16,032 nucleotides of DNA, taken from NCBI GenBank assembly GCA_045604285.1, contig JAZUNS010000130.1, positions 1 to 16,032 on the forward strand. Direction: 5' to 3'. The notes below the pieces were generated by a model, which was given only the letters and a program-made list of their open reading frames with translations, did not search any database and had not been told where the DNA came from. The stretch comes from SIG636 sp045604285. GTDB lineage: Bacteria; Bacillota; Clostridia; Oscillospirales; CAG-382. Shown here in pieces: positions 7,379 through 14,575 of the stretch (position 1 is its first letter; the number at the start of each line of letters is the position of its first letter). The position numbers and the translations under genes are program-made.

Positions 7379-7621
7379 TTATATAGTGCCGTTCTTCTTA
7401 AGCAAAGTCTTAACAGTGTCAGTAGGCTGTGCGCCGTTAGCAATCCACTTCTTAGCCTTTTCGCCGTCGATAACGATTTCAGAGGGCTCCTTCATAGGAT
7501 TGTAATAGCCGATTTCTTCAATAAATCTGCCGTCTCTGGGATAACGAGAGTCTGCAACAACTACTCTGTAAAAAGGAGCTTTCTTAGCGCCCATTCTCTT
7601 AAGTCTGATCTTAACTGCCAT
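7379..7621 (-). CDS. rpsP: 30S ribosomal protein S16
   Basis: An 80-residue protein with the classic S16 N terminus (MAVKIRLKRMGAKKAPFYR), then VVADSRYPRDGRFIEEIGYYNP and the FxGEKAKKWIANGAQPTDTVK-like tail. It binds 16S rRNA early in 30S assembly. A GGAGG site precedes the ATG by 9 bases. It follows ffh after 35 bases and precedes khpA, the conserved order in Firmicutes. Confidence 0.97.
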   Translation of the reverse strand: MAVKIRLKRMGAKKAPFYRVVVADSRYPRDGRFIEEIGYYNPMKEPSEIVIDGEKAKKWIANGAQPTDTVKTLLKKNGTI

Positions 7622-7656
7622 GTTCTTTTTCCTCCGAAAAAATATTATTTAAAATT

Positions 7657-8982
7657 TTATATGCCAAAAGGTATTCTCATTTTACCTTTTTTGCCCTTTT
7701 TTGTAAACTGCTTCATAATTTCTTTGGTTTGCTCAAATTGTTTAAGCAGTCTGTTAATTTCCTCCACAGACCTGCCGCTGCCTGCGGCAATTCTCTTCTT
7801 GCGGGAGGAGTTTAAAATCTCGGGATGAACCCTCTCTCTCGGCGTCATGGAAAGAATGATCGCCTCCAGATGTGACATAGCCTTTTCGTCTATCTTTGCG
7901 TCCTTCAGCTTGGAGGTGTTAACCCCGGGAATCATGCTCATAAGCTGCTCCAGCGAGCCCATGTTTCTAAGCTGAGCAAACTGCTGCAAATAGTCGTCAA
8001 GGGTAAAGGAGGACTCTCTAAACTTGCGTTCAAGCTCCTCCGCCTGCTTATCGTCATAAGCGGTCTGCGCTTTTTCTATAAGGGAAAGCACGTCGCCCAT
8101 GCCCAATATGCGGGATGCCATGCGGTCGGGATAAAAAGGCTCAAGATTATCAAGCTTTTCACCCGTACCTATAAACTTTATGGGCTTGCCGGTAATGTGG
8201 CGAACGGAAAGTGCCGCACCGCCTCTGGTATCGCCGTCCATCTTGGTTAGGATAACGCCGGTAATATCCAGCAAATCGTTAAAGCTTTGGGCTACGTTAA
8301 CTGCGTCCTGACCGGTCATTGCGTCAACAACCAAGAGGGTTTCGGTAGGCTGTGCCGCCTCCTTAACCTTGCGCAGCTCTTCCATAAGCGCTTCGTCTAT
8401 ATGCAAGCGGCCCGCCGTATCCACAATAACAAGGTCGTGGCCGTACTCTTTTGCGTGGCTTAGGGCTTCCTTAACCGTTTTAACAGGGTCCTGGGTGCCC
8501 TTTTCAAACACCTTAACGCCAACCTTTTCACCAACCACCTGCAACTGCTTTATTGCCGCAGGTCTGTAGATGTCACAGGCAACCAAAAGGGGGCTTTTAC
8601 CCTGCTTTTTGTACATAAGCGCCAGCTTGCCGGTATGGGTGGTTTTACCGCTGCCCTGCAAGCCGCACATAAGCACCACCGTAGGGGGCTTAGGCGCCAT
8701 AACAAGCTTGGAATTTGCCGTACCCATAAGGGTAATAAGCTCTTCGTGTACTATTTTAACTATTTGCTGTGCGGGCATAAGGCTTTCAAGCACGTCTGCG
8801 CCAACTGCCCTTTCGCTTACCTTAGCGATAAACTCTTTAACTACTTTAAAGTTAACATCCGCTTCCAGCAGCGCCAACTTTATCTCACGCATACCTGCCT
8901 TAACGTCGGCTTCGGTAAGCTTGCCGCTGTTTTTAAACTTTTTAAAGGCGGCGGATATTTTATCAACAAGACCTTCAAACAT
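7657..8982 (-). CDS. ffh: Signal recognition particle protein Ffh (SRP54)
   Basis: Ffh binds 4.5S/SRP RNA and signal sequences of nascent membrane and secreted proteins, and docks with FtsY at the membrane using GTP. The 441-residue protein has an N-terminal helical bundle (about 1-85). The GTPase domain shows the P-loop GLQGSGKTT (107-115), the DTAGR motif (188-192) and TKMDGDTRGG (246-255). A methionine-rich M domain (about 300-435) includes the RNA-contacting SRKKRIAAGSGRS segment. The length is typical. GGAGG lies 7 bases before the ATG. It starts 13 bases after ylxM, its usual regulator neighbour. Confidence 0.97.
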   Translation of the reverse strand: MFEGLVDKISAAFKKFKNSGKLTEADVKAGMREIKLALLEADVNFKVVKEFIAKVSERAVGADVLESLMPAQQIVKIVHEELITLMGTANSKLVMAPKPPTVVLMCGLQGSGKTTHTGKLALMYKKQGKSPLLVACDIYRPAAIKQLQVVGEKVGVKVFEKGTQDPVKTVKEALSHAKEYGHDLVIVDTAGRLHIDEALMEELRKVKEAAQPTETLLVVDAMTGQDAVNVAQSFNDLLDITGVILTKMDGDTRGGAALSVRHITGKPIKFIGTGEKLDNLEPFYPDRMASRILGMGDVLSLIEKAQTAYDDKQAEELERKFRESSFTLDDYLQQFAQLRNMGSLEQLMSMIPGVNTSKLKDAKIDEKAMSHLEAIILSMTPRERVHPEILNSSRKKRIAAGSGRSVEEINRLLKQFEQTKEIMKQFTKKGKKGKMRIPFGI

Positions 8983-8995
8983 TTTATGTCCTCCG

Positions 8996-9322
8996 TCAAA
9001 GCTCTGCTGTCAGCTCGGCAATAAGCAGGCAAAGCTCCTTATCGCCCAAGCGGCTTGCCGCCGCCGCAACAGCCTCGGTCTTTTGTCGCAAGCTTTCCGA
9101 CCTTTTATAAAAGCCAAGCTTTTCTTCAAATTCTAAAAGCTTAACCTCGCCCTTTTTGATAGAATCCCTAACCCCCTGACGGGTTATACCCGTATCCTCG
9201 CCTATCTCGGAGAGGGAAAGGTCATCGTTATAATAAAGGGTCAGCACGTCACGCTGTGCATCGGAAAGTAATGCGCCGTAAATATCCAGCAGGGAAGATA
9301 TAAAAATCCTTTTATTTTCCAT
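8996..9322 (-). CDS. ylxM: YlxM-family helix-turn-helix protein
   Basis: A 108-residue protein with a sigma-70 region 4-like helix-turn-helix (LSLSEIGEDTGITRQGVRDS, about residues 37-56). This family almost always precedes ffh and has been linked to the SRP pathway. A longer reading from 9400 is possible but contains a poor N terminus. The ATG at 9322 gives the conserved start and has GGGAGTG 10 bases upstream. It is the first gene of the ffh operon, with a leader of about 86 bases from the promoter at 9415-9443. Confidence 0.92.
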   Translation of the reverse strand: MENKRIFISSLLDIYGALLSDAQRDVLTLYYNDDLSLSEIGEDTGITRQGVRDSIKKGEVKLLEFEEKLGFYKRSESLRQKTEAVAAAASRLGDKELCLLIAELTAEL

Positions 9323-9367
9323 ATTATAAATACACTCCCAAACCTTGCCCTGCCGTGTAATGCTTAC

Positions 9368-9416
9368 AAAAAAACAAGCCGAAAAATGGCTGTAAAGCAA
9401 AACACTTTACAGCCAT
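9368..9416 (-). terminator. Terminator of the Clp-like gene
   Basis: On the minus strand ATGGCTGTAAAG (9405-9416) pairs perfectly over 12 bases with CTTTACAGCCAT (9386-9397) around a 7-base loop. Four T residues follow (9382-9385), and a further T run lies at 9368-9374. It begins 24 bases after the Clp stop codon. The stem overlaps the -10 and the predicted start site of the ffh operon promoter. Confidence 0.85.
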
Positions 9417-9443
9417 TATAATCGAAGCGTTACCGTTTGTCAA
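9415..9443 (-). promoter_or_regulatory. Consensus sigma-A promoter of the ylxM-ffh-rpsP-trmD operon
   Basis: On the minus strand TTGACA (9438-9443) and TATAAT (9415-9420) are both perfect and separated by 17 bases. The -35 covers the stop codon of the upstream Clp-like gene (9440-9442). Transcription should begin near 9408, inside the 5' arm of the Clp terminator hairpin. Confidence 0.9.
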
Positions 9444-11563
9444 CAGTTTTTTACACTTATTTTTAATTTTTCTTTGCCGTCCTCCCAAAAAAGTGTGGCT
9501 TCGGCAGGTCGCACAAGAGCTTCCTCGGCAATAAGGCGTGCCGTGCTTCGCTTAAGCTTGCGGTAAAGCCCGCCGTGGCTTACCCCCAAGGCTGCCTCGT
9601 GGGCGGCAATATCCCTTAAAAAGCTTTCGCTTTTGCAAAGGCTTATGCCGTCGTGGGCCAGCTCTCTTTTAAGGCTTTCAAAGCACCCCTCCGCCACGGC
9701 AACCAGCTCCTTTTCTTTTGGCGGCGCAAAGCTTACGGTTTCATCTGCCGCCTCTGCCAGCTCCCGTATTACGGGCGTATTTGCCCGTTCTGCGGCGGTA
9801 AAGCCTGCGGTACACCCCTTTTCTTCGGACACCGAAAGTACCAAATAACAGCTTCTGAAGCTTACCTTAAGCCCGTCGGCATCGGCAAGGACTCCCTCCT
9901 CGATTATTTTTCGTATAACGGATAAAAGCTCTGTATCGGCTTTGTTTACGTTGTCAAAAAACAAAAGGCAAAGGGGGCTTCTGCGCACCTTTTCCGTAAG
10001 CACGCCGCCGTCGCCGCCCCGCACGCCCAAAAGCTTTTCTGTTCCGTAGCCACCCCTATAGTCCTCGGCGTTAAAGCATACAAAGGCGTCCTCGCTGCCA
10101 AACAGCTCCCTTGCGGTGGCTTTGGCAAGGCTTTGCTTGCCCACGCCCTTACCACCCACAAAAAGCAGGGTGCAGGGCCCGTGGCTTTTCAGCCTGTCTG
10201 CAGCAGCAAGGGCAGCGGCAACCTTCTCTGCCGCCTCATCCTGACCGCAGACACTTGCCTTCAGCCTTTCAGCCAGCCTGCGCCCCCTAAGCCCTTGGTC
10301 TGCAATTATGCCCGTTCCTGCCTCCAATGCGCCCTCTACGTCACACCTTTCCACGGTAAGTCGCCTTTTGCTGCTCTCGCTAAGCAGTCGGCACCGTGCC
10401 GCCGCCTCGTCCATAAGATCTATTGCCTTATCGGGCAGGCATCGCTCGCCTATATATCGCAGGGATAGGTCCACGGCGGCCTCCAGGGCGCTGTCGCTTA
10501 TTATCACCCCGTGGTGGTTTTCGTACCGATGCCGCAAGCCCTTAAGTATTTGCAGGCATCCGTTACGGTCGGGCTCCTTCAGCATTACGCATTGAAACCG
10601 CCTTTCCAGCGCCCCGTCCTTCTCTATGTGCTTCTTGTATTCCTTTAAGGTGGTTGCGCCTATAATCTGTATCTCGCCTCTGGCAAGGTAGGGCTTAAGT
10701 ATGTTGGATGCATCAATGGCACCCTCAGCCGCCCCTGCGCCTACCATCGTGTGTATCTCGTCGGCAAACAAAATAACGTCCTCGGCGTTTTTCGTTTCCT
10801 CAATTATGCCCCTAAGCTTATCTTCAAACTCCCCACGGTACTTGGTGCCTGCCACAAGCGCGGGCAGGTCAAGCACCATTATCCGCTTGCCCTTAAGAGC
10901 GTCCGGCACCCGCCCCTCGGCGATCCGCAACGCAAGGGATTCCGCCACGGCGGTCTTGCCCACTCCCGGCTCGCCTATAAGGCAGGGGTTGTTTTTCGTC
11001 CGCCTAAGCAATATCTGTATTACCCGTTCTTCCTCTTTTTCACGGCCTATAACCGGGTCCAGCCCGCCGCAAAGGGCTTTTTCCGTCAGGTCGCAGCCGG
11101 TCTTATCCAACAGCGGCGTGGGCTTTCTTTGGGATTTTTGTGTCTTTTGCATTGGTGCGTCCTCCTCGGATAGTTTCTCTGCCTTTTCATAAAGTCTGGG
11201 GGCGGCGATAAAGCCGTCAACAATGCGCTTTGCGGCGCACTCTTCGGATAACAGCGCACAAAGCAGCTCCTTACAGCCCGCCTTTCTCCCCGCTGCCGCC
11301 TTAAGCAACAGCTTTTTAAGCTTTGGGGTCATGTCCCTGCACTCACGCTTGCCCTCAAAAAGACGGGGCTGCCCGGCCAAACGCTTTTTTAAAACCTCTG
11401 CCCCCATCCCCAGGGAGCACAGCAACGCACCTGCGTCCGTGTCGGACTGGGCCAACGCCAAAAGCAAATGCTCGGTACCCACGTAGCTGTCGCCCAGTGC
11501 TGCGGCTTCTAAAAAAGCAACGTTTACGGCAAAATGCGCCTTGTTTGTAAATTTTTCGTTCAT
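9440..11563 (-). CDS. ClpC/ClpA-like AAA+ unfoldase with a degenerate second ATPase module
   Basis: Clp ATPases unfold proteins with ATP, usually feeding them to ClpP. Positions count from the upstream GTG at 11602 (720 residues). Residues 15-130 form the N domain with two Clp_N repeats. The first module is intact: Walker A GEPGVGKT (210-217), Walker B with D281-E282, pore-loop KYR (254-256), and arginines 334/335. No long coiled-coil middle domain follows, unlike ClpC or ClpB. The second module keeps the fold pattern but reads GGKGVGKQ at Walker A (483-490). It reads DN instead of DE at Walker B (550-551) and GVRGGDGG where the GYVG pore loop belongs (526-533). SVS replaces the sensor-1 TSN, the arginine-finger and sensor-2 motifs are not recognisable, and the ClpP loop is poor. 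It may be a chaperone or adaptor form. The ATG at 11563 is preferred because homology begins there; neither start has a good Shine-Dalgarno site. AT-rich DNA upstream has TATAAT-like boxes but no convincing -35. Confidence 0.88.
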   Translation of the reverse strand: MNEKFTNKAHFAVNVAFLEAAALGDSYVGTEHLLLALAQSDTDAGALLCSLGMGAEVLKKRLAGQPRLFEGKRECRDMTPKLKKLLLKAAAGRKAGCKELLCALLSEECAAKRIVDGFIAAPRLYEKAEKLSEEDAPMQKTQKSQRKPTPLLDKTGCDLTEKALCGGLDPVIGREKEEERVIQILLRRTKNNPCLIGEPGVGKTAVAESLALRIAEGRVPDALKGKRIMVLDLPALVAGTKYRGEFEDKLRGIIEETKNAEDVILFADEIHTMVGAGAAEGAIDASNILKPYLARGEIQIIGATTLKEYKKHIEKDGALERRFQCVMLKEPDRNGCLQILKGLRHRYENHHGVIISDSALEAAVDLSLRYIGERCLPDKAIDLMDEAAARCRLLSESSKRRLTVERCDVEGALEAGTGIIADQGLRGRRLAERLKASVCGQDEAAEKVAAALAAADRLKSHGPCTLLFVGGKGVGKQSLAKATARELFGSEDAFVCFNAEDYRGGYGTEKLLGVRGGDGGVLTEKVRRSPLCLLFFDNVNKADTELLSVIRKIIEEGVLADADGLKVSFRSCYLVLSVSEEKGCTAGFTAAERANTPVIRELAEAADETVSFAPPKEKELVAVAEGCFESLKRELAHDGISLCKSESFLRDIAAHEAALGVSHGGLYRKLKRSTARLIAEEALVRPAEATLFWEDGKEKLKISVKNC

Positions 11564-11674
11564 ATTCTGTTCAAAAAAATCCCCCTTAAAGCCTGTTTTC
11601 ACAAAGATTTTGCCCTAAAATCAAGGATTATATTTCCATTTTATTATATTTTTGTAAAAAAGTTAATACCGCCA

Positions 11675-11703
11675 TTCACATTGAAAAAGTTTTGTGATAT
11701 AAT
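11675..11703 (+). promoter_or_regulatory. Promoter of the stalk protein-glucosaminidase unit
   Basis: TTCACA (11675-11680, 5 of 6 matches) and a perfect TATAAT (11698-11703) are separated by 17 bases. The predicted start near 11710 coincides with the GAGGTG ribosome-binding site (11710-11715), so the leader before the ATG at 11723 would be only about 13 bases. The region between this gene and the divergent Clp-like gene is AT-rich. Confidence 0.65.
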
Positions 11704-11722
11704 CATGTTGAGGTGTTATGCG

Positions 11723-12397
11723 ATGGGCGCAGAAAATAATACAAATAGGGGAACAGCCCCAAAAAGAACACATAATATCGCCCCTTCAGCCACCTCGACG
11801 AGGGGTAGAAGGCTTACTCGTGAGGAAATTGAGGAGCGCAAGCTTAAAGCGGCTGAGGAACGCCGTGAAAGGCGCAGTGTATTTTTTGCACGCTTTATTT
11901 TCGGCGCAATAGTTTACGTGCTGTGCAGCCTTATAATTTTCGGCTTTGTTGCATCCCTTTATTTTTGGACGGAAGAAAGCGAGCTGCTTACCTTAAATAT
12001 AACCGACCCGAAGGGCAAGGTTTTACATACCTCAACCGGTGACAGCTTTATTATCAACAACGTCCCTTACGTATCCGCCACCGGCCTTTCCGAAATTTAT
12101 GATTTCACCTTAGCAGGGGATAAAACCAGGGTGTCTCTGCATTTCCACAACGGAGAGGACAGCTTGTCTTTTACCAAGGATTCCTCCTCGGTGGAGGTTA
12201 ACGGCTGTAAGGTACGGCTTTCGGCACCCATAGTTTTTACGGATGACTATTATATTCCTTTGGAATTGATTAGAAATTATTTTAACGGGGTAACAATCGT
12301 ATATGACAGCGAAGAGGGCGAGGCACAGCTTTATAAGCGGAACGACGTGCCCTTCTCCTTGAAGCTTCATCCCTGCGTGCAGACCGAAAACCCTTGA
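11723..12397 (+). CDS. Membrane-anchored protein with copper-amine-oxidase-N (stalk)-like domain
   Basis: A 224-residue protein. Residues 1-52 are cytoplasmic, with a charged, probably helical stretch (31-51, LTREEIEERKLKAAEERRER). One membrane helix spans about 55-82, and residues 83-224 lie outside. Residues about 106-205 resemble the copper amine oxidase N-terminal/stalk domain common in clostridial surface proteins: VEVNGCKVRLSAPIVF, then YYIPLELIRNYFNGVTIVYD. In such proteins the domain is structural and implies no oxidase. The frame is open upstream to 11534, but the ATG at 11723 is chosen because GAGGTG sits 7 bases before it and the promoter at 11675-11703 excludes starts before about 11710. 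The glucosaminidase gene follows after 28 bases, so the two probably share a transcript and may act together at the cell wall. Confidence 0.72.
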   Translation: MGAENNTNRGTAPKRTHNIAPSATSTRGRRLTREEIEERKLKAAEERRERRSVFFARFIFGAIVYVLCSLIIFGFVASLYFWTEESELLTLNITDPKGKVLHTSTGDSFIINNVPYVSATGLSEIYDFTLAGDKTRVSLHFHNGEDSLSFTKDSSSVEVNGCKVRLSAPIVFTDDYYIPLELIRNYFNGVTIVYDSEEGEAQLYKRNDVPFSLKLHPCVQTENP

Positions 12398-12425
12398 GAA
12401 TTTGTGAAAGGATGAATTTGTTTTT

Positions 12426-13931
12426 ATGAAAATGAGAAAGACAGCGTTGCTTATGGCTACGGTTATGGTGCTTGTTACCGTACTTACCGCCGTTCCGTCC
12501 ATGACCGCTCAGGCGTCTTACGTGGATGACTTTTTGGCAACCGTCGGACCCATGTGCACCAACGATATGAGAGATAATCATATCCTGGCGTCTTTTACCT
12601 TGGCACAGGCTATTTGGGAAAGCGGCTGGGGCCGCAGCACCCTTGCCGTTAACGCAAACAATCTGTTTGGCATTCGAGCCTACAAAACCTGGGATGGCAA
12701 GATCTATGACAGAAACGAGTGCGTGCTTTACAGCGGTTGGGATGAGCTTATCGCCGCCAAGGGCGACAGCTACGTTGATTCCCACACCAACTCCTTCTGG
12801 CGTGCTTACGATAGCTGGCAGGATAGCGTTAACGACCACAGCGGGCTGTTTAACGGTATGTCCATCTATGCTAACCTGCGTGAAAACTATGACTATCGCT
12901 CCTGCTGTAAGCTTATAGTTGAGGATGGCTATTGCAGCGATCCCGATTATACCGATAGCCTTATCGGCCTTATCGAAAGCTATGATTTAGAGCAGTATAA
13001 TTACGATTTCGGCAACGGCGGCAATCAGGGCGGCGGTGCGTCTGACGGCGCAACAAGCGTTACCCTTAAGCCTGCAAAGCTTTATATGGAAACCGGCCTT
13101 ACTTATGATATGGAGCTTTCCGTTTCCCCCGCAAGTGCCGATTTTACCCTTAAAAGCAGCAATACCGCAGTAGTAACAGTAAGCGGCAAAAAGCTTTCCG
13201 CCAAGGGCGCAGGCACCGCAACCGTTACCTTAAGCGCCGGTGACCTTGCAGTTAAATGTGCGGTTACCGTTAAGAATAACTACGGCGGCATAGTTGCAGA
13301 CGGCGTCTACGTTTATTGCTCTGCAAAAAGCGGCACGGTTACCGTCCCCGATGAGGCTACAAGCATCTCCGCAAAGGCGTTTAGCTCCTCCTCTATTACC
13401 TCGGTTATAGTAGGCGACGGCGTAAAATCCGTAGAGGCAGGCGCATTCAGCGGCATGGGCGGCGGCTTTACTCTTTGCTCTTACGGCAACAGGGTTGTTT
13501 CCGACTATGCGGCGGCAAACGCTATCTCCCACGTTAACATCAACACCGGGTGGGAGCTTAGCTCCTCCTCTTCCCTTATCTCCGGCATCTCTTTGTATAC
13601 TACGGCAGGCATCGTAACCACCCATTATCAGCTTGTCGGTATCACCGCCAGCGTAGTTGACCAAAGCGGCAAGCCCCTTTCCTCCAACTCTTTCGTTGGT
13701 ACGGGCTGTACGGTTGTGGTTAATTCTAAGGAGTATAAGGCGATAATCAAAGGCGATACTAACGGCGACGGCATAACCTCCACCTCCGACCTGCTTACCC
13801 TTAAGGGTTATCTCGGCGGCGATTCCGACTTCTTGCCCTCCCGTCCTTACCGCAAAGCGGCAGATTATAACGGTGATGAAAGAATCACCACGGCAGATTA
13901 CCTTGCAATCTACCGCACCTTCGAAGGCTAA
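12426..13931 (+). CDS. Secreted GH73 glucosaminidase with Big_2, BspA-like and dockerin segments
   Basis: A 501-residue exported protein. A signal peptide covers 1-30 (AQA-SY likely cleavage). Residues about 35-190 match GH73/FlgJ-like glucosaminidases, which cut the glycan of peptidoglycan. The putative catalytic Glu65 is in AQAIWESGWGRS, followed by NNLFGIRAY. After a glycine-rich linker (about 196-206), a Big_2 immunoglobulin-like domain spans about 209-285. A short BspA-type leucine-rich segment (about 288-372, ISAKAF and VEAGAFSG repeats) follows. A pre-dockerin linker module contains SNSFVGTGCTVVVN. The C-terminal dockerin has loops DTNGDGITSTSD and DYNGDERITTAD. The dockerin suggests docking to a cohesin, possibly that of the protein at 148-978. 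AAAGGA lies 13 bases before the ATG, a long spacing. A terminator follows. Confidence 0.88.
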   Translation: MKMRKTALLMATVMVLVTVLTAVPSMTAQASYVDDFLATVGPMCTNDMRDNHILASFTLAQAIWESGWGRSTLAVNANNLFGIRAYKTWDGKIYDRNECVLYSGWDELIAAKGDSYVDSHTNSFWRAYDSWQDSVNDHSGLFNGMSIYANLRENYDYRSCCKLIVEDGYCSDPDYTDSLIGLIESYDLEQYNYDFGNGGNQGGGASDGATSVTLKPAKLYMETGLTYDMELSVSPASADFTLKSSNTAVVTVSGKKLSAKGAGTATVTLSAGDLAVKCAVTVKNNYGGIVADGVYVYCSAKSGTVTVPDEATSISAKAFSSSSITSVIVGDGVKSVEAGAFSGMGGGFTLCSYGNRVVSDYAAANAISHVNINTGWELSSSSSLISGISLYTTAGIVTTHYQLVGITASVVDQSGKPLSSNSFVGTGCTVVVNSKEYKAIIKGDTNGDGITSTSDLLTLKGYLGGDSDFLPSRPYRKAADYNGDERITTADYLAIYRTFEG

Positions 13932-13945
13932 AATCAAGCGATAAT

Positions 13946-13979
13946 AAAAGCAGAAACCGTAAAAGGTTTCTGCTTTTTT
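13946..13979. terminator. Bidirectional terminator between convergent genes
   Basis: AAAAGCAGAAACC (13946-13958) pairs perfectly with GGTTTCTGCTTTT (13965-13977) around the loop GTAAAA. The plus strand ends with six T residues (13974-13979), and the minus strand reads TTTTATTAT after its stem. It closes the glucosaminidase transcript, 15 bases after the stop. It should also stop the convergent SLOG-like gene. Confidence 0.9.
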
Positions 13980-14453
13980 CTATACGCATCCTAAATTTAT
14001 AACAAGCTTGCCAAGCCGTTGGGCATAGCACAGGGCTTTGTATGCTCTGCCCGCCCTTGCGTTAACGTAGGTGATAATTACGTCACAGCCTTCAACCACC
14101 CATCTGTCCCTGCAGGCGGTTGCATTTTTCAACCGCCGTTGCACAAGGAGGGGCGGCACGGTTACACGGTCGTAAAGCAGGTCGTAATAGTCCTTGTAAA
14201 GGGCAACGCTGCGGGAGGGGAACGGCTCTGCCAAAGTAAGCTGCAAGTGCGGATACCGCTCCTTCAGCTCACGCACTACGTCGGCAAACAGTCTGTTAAA
14301 CTCCCCGTGCCTGCCTACCACAAATTCACGGGCATGGTTATGCCGTATTAGACTTTCTATAAGGATCCTTAGGCTTTCCCTAAACTCCCAAAACTTTTCT
14401 ATATCTTCCTTTTCATCGTAGAAATCGTTTTGCCCAAAACAACAAATTTTCAT
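13980..14453 (-). CDS. Small SLOG-superfamily-like protein
   Basis: A 157-residue protein. The N-terminal strand KICCFGQNDF occupies the place of the FxGHR motif of a clostridial SLOG-like family. EFVVGRHGEFNRLFADVVRELKERYPHLQ matches its vGnxGxFDrlv pattern, and RDRWVVEGCDVIITYVNARAGRAYKA corresponds to the RNxWMxxxSDxxxxYV..GGA segment near the end. SLOG domains are Rossmann-like and bind nucleotides or nucleotide-derived ligands; this subgroup has no assigned role that I know. The FGQ in place of FGH and ARAGRA in place of the GG segment make it divergent. AGG lies 11 bases before the ATG. It diverges from a Cro/CI-type regulator gene, which may control it. Confidence 0.68.
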   Translation of the reverse strand: MKICCFGQNDFYDEKEDIEKFWEFRESLRILIESLIRHNHAREFVVGRHGEFNRLFADVVRELKERYPHLQLTLAEPFPSRSVALYKDYYDLLYDRVTVPPLLVQRRLKNATACRDRWVVEGCDVIITYVNARAGRAYKALCYAQRLGKLVINLGCV

Positions 14454-14500
14454 TTTTGCAACCTATATAGAACAAAAGTTTTTGATAATAGAACAAATAT

Positions 14501-14529
14501 ATTATACAGTTTTCAAACACAAAACACAA
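14501..14529 (-). promoter_or_regulatory. Possible promoter of the SLOG-like gene
   Basis: On the minus strand a perfect TATAAT (14501-14506) is 17 bases from a poor -35, TTGTGT (14524-14529). The predicted start near 14494 leaves a leader of about 40 bases. The weak -35 might mean that an activator is needed or that the promoter is weak. Confidence 0.5.
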
Positions 14530-14541
14530 GTGGGGTAAAAT
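14512..14541 (+). promoter_or_regulatory. Possible promoter of the first Cro/CI-type regulator gene
   Basis: TTCAAA (14512-14517, 4 of 6 matches) and TAAAAT (14536-14541, 5 of 6) are separated by 18 bases. It overlaps the divergent promoter of the SLOG-like gene. A repressor bound here could affect both genes. Confidence 0.4.
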
Positions 14542-14575
14542 AGTTTTGTAAATAAAACTTTTGGTGGTTTGTGTT

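Noticed and set aside
8570..9136. Plus-strand open frame of 188 codons across ffh and ylxM
   Set aside because: It is antisense to two well-supported genes and shows no start signals or recognisable domains.
11563..11660. TATAAT-like boxes on the minus strand as the promoter of the Clp-like gene
   Set aside because: The best pairing (TTTACA with TATAAT) needs a 20-base spacer, too long for a normal sigma-A promoter; the AT-rich context makes the boxes uninformative.
11534..11722. Upstream extension of the stalk-protein frame into the Clp-like gene
   Set aside because: It would run antisense through the conserved start of the Clp-like gene. A promoter and a good ribosome-binding site point to the ATG at 11723.
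13230..13937. Minus-strand open frame of 235 codons
   Set aside because: It is antisense to the Big_2, BspA-like and dockerin parts of the glucosaminidase gene and matches no protein family; codon bias of the real gene explains the absence of stops.
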